This document shows, one piece after another, positions 9,701-18,280 of a stretch of DNA of 64,000 nucleotides; the stretch's first letter is position 1, and each line of letters starts with the position of its first letter. The notes beneath the pieces were generated by a model. That model had not been told where the DNA came from and ran no database searches. It was given only the letters and a program-made list of their open reading frames with translations. Position numbers and translations under genes: made by a program. This stretch comes from DATFVB01 sp963714035 (lineage in GTDB: Bacteria > Acidobacteriota > Thermoanaerobaculia > UBA5066 > DATFVB01): assembly GCA_963714035.1 (NCBI GenBank), contig OY970224.1, positions 3,348,001 to 3,412,000 of the forward strand, given 5' to 3'.

Positions 9701-12700
9701 ACCGCTTTCTACACCGATCCGGCGACGGGGGCTTCCGGGTCCGCCTCGGGCGTCATCACGGCCGACGGGCAGCAGGTCGACCTGACGGTTTCGATCGGGA
9801 GCACGGCGACCGTCGAGGGACACGTGTTCCAGCCGAATCCGAACTCCGCCGTTCCGGCTTCCGGAGCGACCGTGGTGATCTCCGGTTCGAACGGCCCGAC
9901 GCGCGCGGCGGCGACCGACGCTTCGGGAGCGTTCCATTTCGACGGCGTTCCCTACGGTGGCTATCAGCTCACGATCGACGACGGCGCCGTACCCGGGAAG
10001 CTCCGCACCGGATTCACCGTGTCGGTCGCGGTCCTCGTCGGAAACGCGCTCGACGTCGGGAACCTCGTGCTGGACGGAACGGCCCCATCCGTGCTCTCGA
10101 GCAATCCGGCCAGCGGCGCTTCCGGCCTCGCCCGGCGCCCGTCGATCGAACTCACGTTCTCCGAGCCCGTCAACGCCCTGAAGGATCTCTACGCGGGCTC
10201 TCCGACGTCATCCGTTCCCGGTTCGATCTCGATCGCTTCCGACCGCCTGTCGGGAACCTGGGTGCCGTATTTCGATCTCGGGCCCGGCGAGACGTATCTC
10301 CTTTCGGTGCCGGCGGGGAGTCTCGAGGACCTCAATGGATGGCCGATCGCGCCGTTTTCAACGTCGTTTTCGACGCTCGATAACGTCGGACCCGCGGTGG
10401 TCGGGACGAGCCCTTCGCCCGGAACGAAATTCGTTTCGCCGAAAGCGACGGTGACGATCGCCTTCGATCAGACGATCGATCCCGCATCGGTCGGTGCGGG
10501 TTCGGTGACCCTGAAGGAGATCTTCCCGTCCTCCTTGCCCGTCGACGCGTCCGTTTCGGTTCCGAACGGGTCGACGGTCGTCCTGACGCCGACGGTTCCG
10601 GCGATCAACGCGGCGGCGTTGTTCCAGGTGACGGTTTCCGGCGTCCGGGACATGGCCGGAAACGCGATGTCGCAACCCTACTCGTTCCAGTTCTGGACCA
10701 CGGACAACACGCCGCCCGCCGTCAGCTTCCAGAACGCCCCGTCGTCGGTGCTCGCCCTGCACACGTATTCCTTCACCGTCGCCTTCCGGTCGTCCGACGG
10801 CGCGATCTCGTCGGCTGACGTCGCCTCTCTGGCGATCGAGTCGAACGACGTCCCGGTGACGAGCTTCGGCCAGGCGGTCGGAGACTCTTCCCGGACGTTT
10901 TCGTACCGCATCGATCGGTCTCTGGCGAATTCGGCGCTGCGTCTGAAAGCGGTGGCGACGGACTTTTCGGGAAATCAGTCGGTGGCGGAGCTCGACCTGC
11001 CGGTGCTGCCCGATCAACCGCCGACCGGGTCGATGTCCCTCTCGGCCGCGAGCCCCGTCCAGGCGGGCCAGCCCGTCACCGCGAGCGTCTCCGCTTCGGA
11101 CGACATCGGTCTGCAGTTTGCGATCGTCCGCGTCTCGGGACTGTCGGCTGGAAGCTGCTCGGTTCCCGTATCGAACGGGCACGCCTCGGGATCCTGCACG
11201 TTCGCGATTCCGGTGACGGCGGCCGCCGGGGGAAATGTCGACTTCACGCTCGACCTCTCGGACGGCTACCAGGAGGTCCAAACCGTCGCCGCGAGTCTCG
11301 CCGTCGCCCGCGACGCGATCCCTCCGGGCCTCGGCCCGGTCGGGCCGCCGGATGGAACGACGATCGCCTCCGGCTCGAACGTGACGCTCAGTGCGACGGC
11401 GACCGACGACCTGGGGATCGCGAAGGTCGTGTTCGCGGCGGGAATCGCGAGTGCGGTCGACACGACGACGCCTTACGCCTGGACGTTCAGGGCGCCGGTC
11501 GTGGCCGCGCCGACGGATCTGCCGGTGACCGTGACCGCCGAGGACTACGGCGGAAACCTCGCGGCGCGGACCCTCACCTACCATGTGACGCCCGACGCGC
11601 CTCCGTCCGGGAGGATCGCGCTCGCTCCGGCGGGCCCCGTTCTTCCCGGACGAACGCTGACCGCCACGGTTTCCGCGACCGACGACTTCGGTCTGACCCG
11701 GGTTTCCGCGTCCGGAAGCGGGGCGATCGCGGGAACGCAGGCGGCGGCGGTGTCCGGAACGAGCGCCTCTCCGTCGTTCAGTTTCACCGTTCCGCTCACG
11801 GCGGCCGCCGGCGCGTCCATCGTGGTCGCCTCGGACGTGACGGACTCCGTCGGTCAGGTGACTCATGCTCTCGCTTCGACCACCGTCGCCGCCGACGTCG
11901 AACCGCCTGTGATCGTCTCGACGTCTCCCGCCGACGGATCGGCCTTCATTTCCGGAGATGCCGTGGCGCTGTCCGCGCAGGTGACCGACAACGTTGCCGT
12001 GAAGTCCGTCGACTTCGTGATCGACGGGGCCGTGACGACGATCGCCGCACCGCCGTTCGCGACGACCTGGGTGGCGAAGGCCGTCACGGCAGCGACGACC
12101 GTATCGGTGCGTGTCGTGGCGCGGGATCTCGCCGGAAACTCCGCCGAGACCGACTCCTCTTTCCGGATCACCCCGCTCAACAACGTCGGCGCTCCCGCCG
12201 TGAAGTTCGTCTGTCCCACGGACGGAGCGATGTTCCCGGCGGGATACACGGCGGCGATCTCGGTGTCCGCGGCCGACGATCAGGCCGTCTCGAAGGTGGA
12301 GTTCTTCGTCGGGAGCTCGTCGGTGCCCTTCGCGAGCCTGACGAACGGAAACGCGGGGATCTACGCCGCAAACTACACGATTCCCGCGGACGCCGGCGAC
12401 GGCTCGTCGATCGCGCTTCGCGTCCGCGCGTACGACTTCGCCAACAACATCGGTGAGACGTCGACGGCGTTCACCGTCGTCGCCGGCGACGTCTTCGCGG
12501 CGAACGCGACGATCACGAACGGTTCGACCAACCACGATGGCCACACGATCATCGTGACGGCGGGGACGCTGACGATCATCGGTCACCACGCGTTCAACGG
12601 GCTCGTCGTATTGAGCGGCGCCGTCGTGTCGCAGACCCCGACGACACCGGCGGCGACCAACGCGCTCGATGTCGACCTCGGTGCCCGAGGCCTTTACGTG

Positions 12701-15700
12701 GCTTGCGGGGGCGCGATCGACGTGAGCGCGAAGGGCTATGCGGGGGGCGTCAACACCTCCGCCGGCAAGAGCTTTTCGGGAGTCTCGGCGAGCGGCACGT
12801 GGTCCGGAGGGAGCCACGGCGGACGAGGAGGAGACAACAGCCCGAACGGAGCGACCCCTTCGGGCGCCGATTTCGGCAGCGTTTTCGAGCCCTTCGAGTC
12901 GGGGGGCGGGGGAGGGAGCGGGAGCGGTGTCTATGCGGGCAACCGCGGCGGCAACGGAGGAGGCGCGATCCGGATCGTCGCGGGATCCGTCCGGCTCGAC
13001 GGGATGGTCGTCGCCGACGGAGAACCGGGGAACGCGTCCGGAGGAGCCGGAGGCTCGGTGCGCATCTCGGCGGTGACTCTCTCCGGTTCGGGGACGATCC
13101 GGGCTCAGGGAGGCGCGAGCGCTCCGGGAATCCTCCCGAACCAGATAAAGGGAGAAGCCGGCGCGGGAGGGCGAATCGCGATCGACGGGGACCTGAGCGC
13201 GTTCGATCGCACGCACGTCCTCGCGCGCGGGGGCGTTCCCGTGGCCGGGCGAAACTCCGGAGGGGCCGGAACCATCGTGATCCGCGCCCCGAACCAGACG
13301 TTCGGAGACCTCCTCGTCGACAATGGAACCGCCGTCGCGAGCGCCCGGACTGAGCTGGTGGGCGCCGGTCGAGGAATCGTCGGATCGATCGCGCCCGGAG
13401 CCGGCGGCGTCGGCATCGCCTTCTCGGACGCGAACGCCTCGAAGGTCTTTCCGTTCGGCGTCGTCGGCGAATTCGTTCAAATTTCGCGCGCCGGCGCCGT
13501 GGTCGGATCCTGGCGAATCGTGGGGTATGGAAGCGCGGCGAACGCCCTCGTCCTCGAATCCGGAGCGGACGTTCGGGCGGGGGATGCCTACTCCGGCGCG
13601 TATTCGTTCGATTCGGTGAGCGTCTCGGGGAAGGGCTACCTCGAGTCCGCGGATCCGATTTCGACCGGAGCGATCGACATCGACACCGGATCGACGATCG
13701 AGGACCCGTCGCGGAACTCGCCGCCCGCGGGCTCATTCACTCCCGCTCCCGCCCCGTCGATCGCCGCGGGAAAAACCCTGTCGGTCACGATCGCGGCCAG
13801 CGACGATTTCGCTCTCTCGAGCATCCGGCTGATCTCGTCCGGCGCCGTGACCTTCGACCAGACGAAGTCGGCCGCGGGGAAGTCCGCCTCGGCGACGTTC
13901 TCGATCGCGATTCCCGGCGCGGCGAGCGGATCGGCCTCCCTCACGGCCGTGATCACCGACGATCTCGGCGCCCCGACGACGCTCGATCCGATCTCGGTGA
14001 GCGTCTATCAGGACGCTCCTCCCGCCGCGACGGTGGCGCTCGATCCTCCCGATCAGACACCGGCCCTCGGATCCGTCACGGCGACAGCAGGCATGAGCGA
14101 CGACTACGGCCTCGCCAGCATGACGTTCCACGTTTCGGGAGCGACGGCCCTCACGCAGACGTTCGCTCTTTCCGGGATTTCCGCGGTCAGGAGCACGTCG
14201 TTCACGATTCCGGTGACGGCGTCCGGCGGCGGATCGGTCTCCGTTTTCGCGACGGTCGTCGACAGCTACGGGCACACGACGACGTCGGCGACCGTCGTTC
14301 TCCCCGTGACCCCCGACCGGATTCCGCCGAGAGTCTTCATCGACCAGCCGACGGGCGGAACGGAGGTCCCGGGCGGGAACAACTTCACCGTCTCGGGATC
14401 GGATTCGGACGACGTGCAGGTGAAGACGCTCGCGGTCGCGTTCAACGGTCAGAGCATCCCGTTGACCCCGAGCGCGAGCTTTTCGAAGACCTTCACGGCG
14501 CCGAACGTGGCGGGGCCGACGAGCTACCCGGTCGCCGTGACGGCGACCGATTACGCGAACAACATGGGCCAGGCGACGGTCACCGTCGTCGTCCGTCCGC
14601 CGAAGCCGCCGCAGGTGACGATCACATGTCCGTCCGGCGAGCCGCTCGGAGTCGCGGGATTTCCGATCAAGTTCAACTTCTCCGTTGCCGCCGACAAGGG
14701 ATTTTCCCGGTTCGAAGCGTACGTCGGCGGAGCCACCAGCCCGGCGACGACGAGCTTTTCGAACTTCGGGAATGGGACCTACTCCACGTCCGTCCCGATT
14801 CCCACGAGCGCGCTTTCCGGCGACGCTCCCGCGGTCGAGCTGCGCGTCTACGATTCGACCGGGGCGGCCGGCTCCGCTTTCGCGACGGTCCATGTCGTGG
14901 GAGGAGACGTGTTGACGGCGGATTCGGCGATCGGCGAGGCGGACGCGTCCCATGACGGAAATCTCGTCATCGTTGCCCGCGGAAACCTGACGGTCGACGG
15001 CCATCACGATTTCGCCGGCCTCGTCGTTCTCGACGGGGCGACGGTGACGCAGCTCGCGAGCACGGCGGCGAAACCCGGCAGCGTCGATTTGAGCCTGGGC
15101 GCCGGCGGCTTGTTCGTCGCCTGTTCCGGCGCGATCGACGTCTCGAGCGTCGGATATCCGGCGCAGACGACGTATCCCGGAGGCTTCAGCCGATTCCAGT
15201 TCGCGCCTCACGGCGGGCTGGGATCCGACGGCTCGACGACGATCCTCGATGCGTTCGGCAGCACGTTCGCGCCCTCGGAAGCGGGCGCCGGGGGCTCCGG
15301 TCCCGGCGGCGGCCGGGTGATCATCGACGCTCCGATCGGGGCGATCGACGGAAGGATTTCGGCCGACGGCCAGAGCCTGTTCGCCGGAACCGGCGCCGGC
15401 GGATCGATATGGCTCGACGTCGGAACGCTGCGGGGCGTGGGCTCGATCAGCGCGGCGGGCGGCTCGAACGTCTTCGGAGGGAGCGGCGGCGGGAGGATCG
15501 CGCTCTACGGAGACCTGTCGGCATTCTCGTTGTCGGGAGTATCGGCGGGATCGATCACGGCCCCCGGCACGGTGCTCTGGAAATCGCCGTCCGATCGCTA
15601 TGGAAATCTGAAGGCATCCATCTTTGGGTTCCAACCGAAACAAACCGTTCTGGTCGCGGCGGGAGCCGGAATCGTCGGCAGCGTCGGAGGGGACGGGAAC

Positions 15701-18133
15701 GGAACGACGATCACCGACGCGACGGGTCGAACTTTCCTCCACGGGGTCGTCGGCGAGTTCCTCCGAATTTCGCGTGGAGACGCGGTCGTCGGGGAGTGGC
15801 AAGTCGTGTCCCAGAGCGTCGATGGATCGGCCCTGGTCCTCGATCCCGCTGCGGCAGTCGAGCCGGCGGACGATTATCAGGGGATTTACCGGTTCGATAC
15901 GATCACCCTCAGCGGCGCGAAGCTGTTTTGCTCTGACCCCGTAATTCCAGGCGCGCTGACCCTGTCAAACGGCGGACGGCTGGCCGATCCCGTCCACGAT
16001 CACGCGCCGGTCGTGACGATGACGACGTCACCTGCGGGGCGCGTCACGCCGGGAGAAACCCTCTCCGTGACGGTGGCGGCCTCGGATGACCATCGCGTTT
16101 CGACCGTGTCGCTCGTCGCCGGCGGGGCGGTCACGTACAGTCAGTCGACCTCTTCCTTCTTCTCTCCGCAGACATACGTCATCCCGGTTCCCCCATCGAC
16201 GGAGACCGGAAGCGTCATTCATCTCGTCGCGACCGCGGTCGACGACGACGGCTTCTCGACCTCGTCCTCCGCGGACATCCTCGTCGGGCCCGATACGGTC
16301 CCGCCGGTGATCCTGTTCACGTCGCCCGCGGAAGGCTCGACGGTCATGGCGGGTCGCGAAATCGCGGTGAACGCGGCGGTGACCGACGACACGGCCCTCG
16401 CGTTCGCCTCGCTGGTCGTCGACGGCCGACCGGGGAGTTGCGTCTCGACGGGCGGGGCGGCATGGAGTTGCGGGTTCGACGCGATCGCCGATCCCGTCTC
16501 CGTTCCGCGGCCGATTCTCGCGACCGTCACCGCCGTCGATCGCCAAGAAAATTCGGCGACGGCCTCGCTCCACCTGACGATCGTCCCGAGCGACGACGCG
16601 GAACCGCCGTCGATCGCGTTCGTCTGCCCGGCGGCGATGTCGCCGGTGGCGCCGGGCGTGCGGCTCGGAGTCGAAACGTCCGCCGCCGACGATCGGGGGA
16701 TCTATCGGGTCGACTATTTCCTGGGCGATGCGCTCACCCCGTTCGACTCGGGGACCGGCGGCGGGCGGGGGACCCTGACGGTTCCCCCGGATGCGGTGCC
16801 GGGGGATGTGCTGACGGTCCGGGCCGTCGCCTACGATTACGCGTTGAACGTCTCGTCGGCGACCCTTGCGCTCTCGGTCGTCGATGCCGACGTCGTTTCG
16901 AGCGATACGTTGCTCGACGCTTCTGACGCGAGCCACGAAGGCCGGATGGTGATCGTCTCCGGATCGACGCTCACCGTGGACGGACATCATCGGTTCGGCG
17001 GGCTCGCCGCGTACGGCAGCGTCATCACGCAGATCGACCCGACGGCGACATCCGTGGGAGGCATCGATCTGGACGTCGAGTCGGGGATGTACCTTTCGTG
17101 TGATTCCTCGATCGACGTCGCCGCGAAGGGCTATCCGGGGGGATTCTCCGGCGACAACGATTCGGCGAAGGGACTTGGCCCGGCAGGTGTCCGCGCGAGC
17201 GACGCGTCTGCCGGGGGAACTCACGCCGGCATCGGCGGCGTGGATCCGGGCTTTCCGTCGATTTCCGGAGACGTCATCGGGAGCCTGTTCTCTCCGGCGG
17301 AGAACGGGGGAGGAGGCGGAGGCTTCGTGGATCCCGGCTCCGGGGATTCCCGGCCCGGAGGGAACGGCGGAGGGGTCGTCCTGATTTCGTCCTCGGGCCC
17401 CGTGGTCCTCGACGGGCAGGTCAGCGCGTGGGGCGGCGACGTGCAGGGCGCTTTCGGCATGGCCGGGGCGGGGGCCGGCGGCGCCGTCTCCATTCGCGCG
17501 CCGCTCATCGGAGGAAACGGCTGGATCGACGTGTCCGGCGGGTGGGGATCGTCGAACGGCGCCGGAGGAGGGGGAGGCCGGATCGCTCTGGCCGCCGAGC
17601 AGCTGACGCTGCCGGCGGCGTCTCTCTGGGCCGGCGGCGGTTCTTCGAGCGCCGGTGAGAGTGTCGGTGCCGGAACGATCCTGGTCAGGAACGGGAACGA
17701 GGCCTTCGGCGACCTGATCATCGATAACGGAGGCGGCCCGGGCTCGACACCCCTGGAAGCGGTGGGCACGGGAACGGTCACCGGGACCGGCTCGATCCTC
17801 GTCGACGGCACGGCGTGTCCGACGTTCGCCGATTCGGTTCGCCTCTTCCCGGCGGATCTATCCCTGCATGCGGTCATTTTCGACGCGGACGCGATGAATG
17901 CTTATTCGATCCTCTCCAATGATTCTCATGGAATCGTGCTGTTCCCGGATCCCGCTCTCGTTCCTTTCGCGGCCGTCCCGGGAGACGCGTACCAGGGCGT
18001 TCTCCGCCTCGATTCCCTGACCGTCAAGGGGGGCGCCGCCGTCACGACCGGCGATCTCCTCGCCATCCCGGTCGACGCGATCACCGTCGAGACGTCGAGC
18101 GGTTCCTGGCTCGCGGCGAAAAACTTTCCGTGA
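3767..18133 (+). CDS. giant (4788 aa) exported multi-domain surface or secreted protein
   Basis: It starts GTG with a Sec signal (RTRLISAALTAALLSLSPATA, cleavage near residue 28). The first ~880 residues include CARDB/DUF11-like beta domains. About 886-2105 holds at least nine carboxypeptidase-regulatory-like repeats (for example GTVTGQVIGADAKPVPDAEV and SGLKGSVVDPLGNPVPGASV). About 2105-2312 holds two SbsA-type Ig-like domains with SNPASGA and TSPSPGT starts; Ig-like domains follow. Then three long modules (about 2805-3317, 3610-4070, 4277-4788) alternate with further Ig-like blocks. Each module has an Ig-like domain with VCP or TCP, a DGHH-like strand, a second conserved Cys before IDV, and a Gly-rich tract likely to form a beta-helix. 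There is no LPxTG, PEP-CTERM, autotransporter barrel or C-terminal membrane helix, so the anchoring route is unknown. An adhesin or matrix role is inference. Continuous frame; no break seen. Confidence 0.85.
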   Translation: MGRLSVSRTRLISAALTAALLSLSPATAQELGGGGFQILGAGLDISPEAQAVPIGIPTLVHTVLPVPAGVSLPEGLAVRGELSGPGISGSISLVTFPNGDFQIPAQGVKGGYALTDIRLTQGNEVLGYAAHRTAVIAVTDVLVTQVTSRPLTYQEMVDKGIVVSQADFSGYAFTFAMTLDSKTVTFEVPIVFSPSGLPVLPTIPTQSGTPPGAEFFRPPQIRMVDLAGPAGLPKGASENDAASPVHIPTLLLIPGDVAFLNQFFSVSVMVQNGAPAGSNLVLQNVTATARFPGQLQVKSANPPVNLGDPVPIHDPGPDGILGTADDVTFLVGQAKGNADFVVEGLRSGTFEVPIDVNATVTGLPAGPLALSATTSGSVIVRHPSFFVALDHPDTIREGEAYTITAAVTNTSGTAANQVSLAIDQNALSGAQLLSDPVVALGEIAPNDTSLATFQMKALRTGRVQGTAVFSDGSLSGAISLEAGIGELGVPISPDTLILPKETSEFDPALMTPARQLVGLAWSLAKSPAGTTDPSLPAIGEQAVRWRVSDLGLAARHERIGEPSEIAFAEWVLGWLNANPASRSNNFDLLRRMSSKGAALEAAGGTRLSAILQNSTPADFEAALGAAIPEEPHVAAVLTRDADPASAAARLSLVDPVSGAESTLTAGEDGYARGLANAAILPVVDAAGGADYGWVGAATAESLRVRVVGIRQGTFDLFVSAPASDGSSVRLTFTGVSISPGQVYSLDLPMGGRPSGALLLAPGTSPIAPAVDVLPSTGLAILAAAQDLDVNPLGKAVSVLFNRSLDAESSTVRSASNYTISASADDPVDVVAPQAADPRLVVLGVRDHPSPYRKWTLEVHSLRDALGIPLAPDPQTLPVAITDTSPGGTVTGQVIGADAKPVPDAEVVLRENETSDITGQVFLSDFAVAEADAKGQFTFDYVPLRQGQVFGLEAADPATGYQGTAFGQILGENQTVHVNVVLLGRGDVVGTVRDTAGNPLAGAYVTAASVFFPGEEGQGSTNSAADGTFAFKSFPVGPVQLWAFYQGEAAVKTAYQSAYIPAPGATAQQDIVVDIQPSASVSGTVVHERDGSPAVGLYVVVYGEAVAVPWYPYSQRKYFGFVVTGPDGRFSFPTVSPGNDEIQVFDPARGWAIVVDRTISVVPDQQLSLALVELDAQTHTGSVQGHVYVNRNGAVSPDPNAFVWMANSGLQVATDAQGAYTLQGLPVGNQSFQAYDQTLKLGAGRSTAVQDGVAATLDFTISIDTQASGLKGSVVDPLGNPVPGASVAYFDQTGAVARGVVADSLGQFSFDTIAPGGYRLFAYGTDLSSGTSEPDVGFADVTATAGNISNVVIALAGYGTVQGHVMSSHFDDDGQAVSSPLGAHLALTTGRLVTQGNFGRIAWPGDPAYPGAVETDSDPATGAYSFRFVLPGTFAITVHSPILGDQSASAAVSHSGQIVTEDFRFQGTSSIDGFLYDEKGAPLGGAAVDLYSGASGTLPGGPPLATVMTAADAADPHGPGYFRFAAVPAGDKTIAFHSAADGKERFAVAYASVPGSPVAIRVALHAGRVQDVRVAVLEPVSGALQPVSGASVSISESDWPRRSFRATTESDGTATFPGISEGPYAVRAQSVIHTGAAGGCVCDEGGISQVSIALSGSGSVHGMVLFPGGGAPVSDAQVLVYGSGLTGAAQTDSAGNYRVDGLPLGTALSLLVRDNSSARSGFSPSFVLASDGDDHESNVTLIALGFVDGTFLDAAATAPIAGATVTLFSSSELGNYTFRSGTDGSGAFTFGGVPQGIFTLNAAAGVLSASGGGAIEAEGQIVDVALRAEPVGSIAVHVVDASGAELSAQSPPPIVTISGRGDTRAAAATSVQFDTIPVGVSYAVSAEEQASPPHHRAVGSVNVPSAGVVAPVTLQYVPYGRVAVHVVRTAPDDSTSPIASGQVRLASSGLYGYQFPFGASVSVDAGGSADFVDVGGGPLTAFYTDPATGASGSASGVITADGQQVDLTVSIGSTATVEGHVFQPNPNSAVPASGATVVISGSNGPTRAAATDASGAFHFDGVPYGGYQLTIDDGAVPGKLRTGFTVSVAVLVGNALDVGNLVLDGTAPSVLSSNPASGASGLARRPSIELTFSEPVNALKDLYAGSPTSSVPGSISIASDRLSGTWVPYFDLGPGETYLLSVPAGSLEDLNGWPIAPFSTSFSTLDNVGPAVVGTSPSPGTKFVSPKATVTIAFDQTIDPASVGAGSVTLKEIFPSSLPVDASVSVPNGSTVVLTPTVPAINAAALFQVTVSGVRDMAGNAMSQPYSFQFWTTDNTPPAVSFQNAPSSVLALHTYSFTVAFRSSDGAISSADVASLAIESNDVPVTSFGQAVGDSSRTFSYRIDRSLANSALRLKAVATDFSGNQSVAELDLPVLPDQPPTGSMSLSAASPVQAGQPVTASVSASDDIGLQFAIVRVSGLSAGSCSVPVSNGHASGSCTFAIPVTAAAGGNVDFTLDLSDGYQEVQTVAASLAVARDAIPPGLGPVGPPDGTTIASGSNVTLSATATDDLGIAKVVFAAGIASAVDTTTPYAWTFRAPVVAAPTDLPVTVTAEDYGGNLAARTLTYHVTPDAPPSGRIALAPAGPVLPGRTLTATVSATDDFGLTRVSASGSGAIAGTQAAAVSGTSASPSFSFTVPLTAAAGASIVVASDVTDSVGQVTHALASTTVAADVEPPVIVSTSPADGSAFISGDAVALSAQVTDNVAVKSVDFVIDGAVTTIAAPPFATTWVAKAVTAATTVSVRVVARDLAGNSAETDSSFRITPLNNVGAPAVKFVCPTDGAMFPAGYTAAISVSAADDQAVSKVEFFVGSSSVPFASLTNGNAGIYAANYTIPADAGDGSSIALRVRAYDFANNIGETSTAFTVVAGDVFAANATITNGSTNHDGHTIIVTAGTLTIIGHHAFNGLVVLSGAVVSQTPTTPAATNALDVDLGARGLYVACGGAIDVSAKGYAGGVNTSAGKSFSGVSASGTWSGGSHGGRGGDNSPNGATPSGADFGSVFEPFESGGGGGSGSGVYAGNRGGNGGGAIRIVAGSVRLDGMVVADGEPGNASGGAGGSVRISAVTLSGSGTIRAQGGASAPGILPNQIKGEAGAGGRIAIDGDLSAFDRTHVLARGGVPVAGRNSGGAGTIVIRAPNQTFGDLLVDNGTAVASARTELVGAGRGIVGSIAPGAGGVGIAFSDANASKVFPFGVVGEFVQISRAGAVVGSWRIVGYGSAANALVLESGADVRAGDAYSGAYSFDSVSVSGKGYLESADPISTGAIDIDTGSTIEDPSRNSPPAGSFTPAPAPSIAAGKTLSVTIAASDDFALSSIRLISSGAVTFDQTKSAAGKSASATFSIAIPGAASGSASLTAVITDDLGAPTTLDPISVSVYQDAPPAATVALDPPDQTPALGSVTATAGMSDDYGLASMTFHVSGATALTQTFALSGISAVRSTSFTIPVTASGGGSVSVFATVVDSYGHTTTSATVVLPVTPDRIPPRVFIDQPTGGTEVPGGNNFTVSGSDSDDVQVKTLAVAFNGQSIPLTPSASFSKTFTAPNVAGPTSYPVAVTATDYANNMGQATVTVVVRPPKPPQVTITCPSGEPLGVAGFPIKFNFSVAADKGFSRFEAYVGGATSPATTSFSNFGNGTYSTSVPIPTSALSGDAPAVELRVYDSTGAAGSAFATVHVVGGDVLTADSAIGEADASHDGNLVIVARGNLTVDGHHDFAGLVVLDGATVTQLASTAAKPGSVDLSLGAGGLFVACSGAIDVSSVGYPAQTTYPGGFSRFQFAPHGGLGSDGSTTILDAFGSTFAPSEAGAGGSGPGGGRVIIDAPIGAIDGRISADGQSLFAGTGAGGSIWLDVGTLRGVGSISAAGGSNVFGGSGGGRIALYGDLSAFSLSGVSAGSITAPGTVLWKSPSDRYGNLKASIFGFQPKQTVLVAAGAGIVGSVGGDGNGTTITDATGRTFLHGVVGEFLRISRGDAVVGEWQVVSQSVDGSALVLDPAAAVEPADDYQGIYRFDTITLSGAKLFCSDPVIPGALTLSNGGRLADPVHDHAPVVTMTTSPAGRVTPGETLSVTVAASDDHRVSTVSLVAGGAVTYSQSTSSFFSPQTYVIPVPPSTETGSVIHLVATAVDDDGFSTSSSADILVGPDTVPPVILFTSPAEGSTVMAGREIAVNAAVTDDTALAFASLVVDGRPGSCVSTGGAAWSCGFDAIADPVSVPRPILATVTAVDRQENSATASLHLTIVPSDDAEPPSIAFVCPAAMSPVAPGVRLGVETSAADDRGIYRVDYFLGDALTPFDSGTGGGRGTLTVPPDAVPGDVLTVRAVAYDYALNVSSATLALSVVDADVVSSDTLLDASDASHEGRMVIVSGSTLTVDGHHRFGGLAAYGSVITQIDPTATSVGGIDLDVESGMYLSCDSSIDVAAKGYPGGFSGDNDSAKGLGPAGVRASDASAGGTHAGIGGVDPGFPSISGDVIGSLFSPAENGGGGGGFVDPGSGDSRPGGNGGGVVLISSSGPVVLDGQVSAWGGDVQGAFGMAGAGAGGAVSIRAPLIGGNGWIDVSGGWGSSNGAGGGGGRIALAAEQLTLPAASLWAGGGSSSAGESVGAGTILVRNGNEAFGDLIIDNGGGPGSTPLEAVGTGTVTGTGSILVDGTACPTFADSVRLFPADLSLHAVIFDADAMNAYSILSNDSHGIVLFPDPALVPFAAVPGDAYQGVLRLDSLTVKGGAAVTTGDLLAIPVDAITVETSSGSWLAAKNFP
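12179..13720 (+). repeat. giant protein, DGHH module copy 1
   Basis: Encodes about residues 2805-3317. Landmarks in order are APAVKFVCP, the strand LTIIGHHAFNGLVVL, GLYVACGGAIDVSAKGYAGG, a Gly-rich tract, FGDLLVDNG, FGVVGEFVQISR and GDAYSGAYSFDSVSVSG. The same order recurs in copies 2 and 3. It is a protein-level repeat; DNA identity is low by eye, so the duplication is old. Confidence 0.7.
14594..15990 (+). repeat. giant protein, DGHH module copy 2
   Basis: Encodes about residues 3610-4070. Landmarks are PQVTITCPSG, LTVDGHHDFAGLVVL, GLFVACSGAIDVSSVGYP, a shorter Gly-rich tract, YGNLKASIFG, HGVVGEFLRISRGDAVVG and DDYQGIYRFDTITLSG. It is the closest partner of copy 1 around the VVGEF-ISR strand. 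Confidence 0.7.
16595..18130 (+). repeat. giant protein, DGHH module copy 3
   Basis: Encodes about residues 4277-4788, ending the protein. Landmarks are PSIAFVCPAAM, LTVDGHHRFGGL, MYLSCDSSIDVAAKGYPGG, a long Gly-rich tract, FGDLIIDNGGG and GDAYQGVLRLDSLTVKG. The VVGEF-ISR strand is less recognisable than in copies 1 and 2. Confidence 0.7.
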
Positions 18134-18280
18134 CCGGATCGCCCTCGAGAGACGCGCGTCGGCCGAGCGTCCCTTCGGGCCGGCCGTCGAGCGGCCCGGG
18201 CTCGTCGAGACCATCCAGGGGCTCTCCCGTTTTGCGGCCCGCGGGTCGAGTCCGATGAGATCGCGCCGGCCCCGACGGGC

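Noticed and set aside
5945..9937. 1330-codon open frame antisense to the giant gene, and similar ones at 10358-13480 (minus) and 5398-8193 (plus)
   Set aside because: Arg-rich, low-complexity translations without domains; a by-product of GC-rich codon use in the overlapping real gene.
18134..18280. Gene in the gap between the giant gene and amrS
   Set aside because: 147 nt only, no frame with recognisable features.
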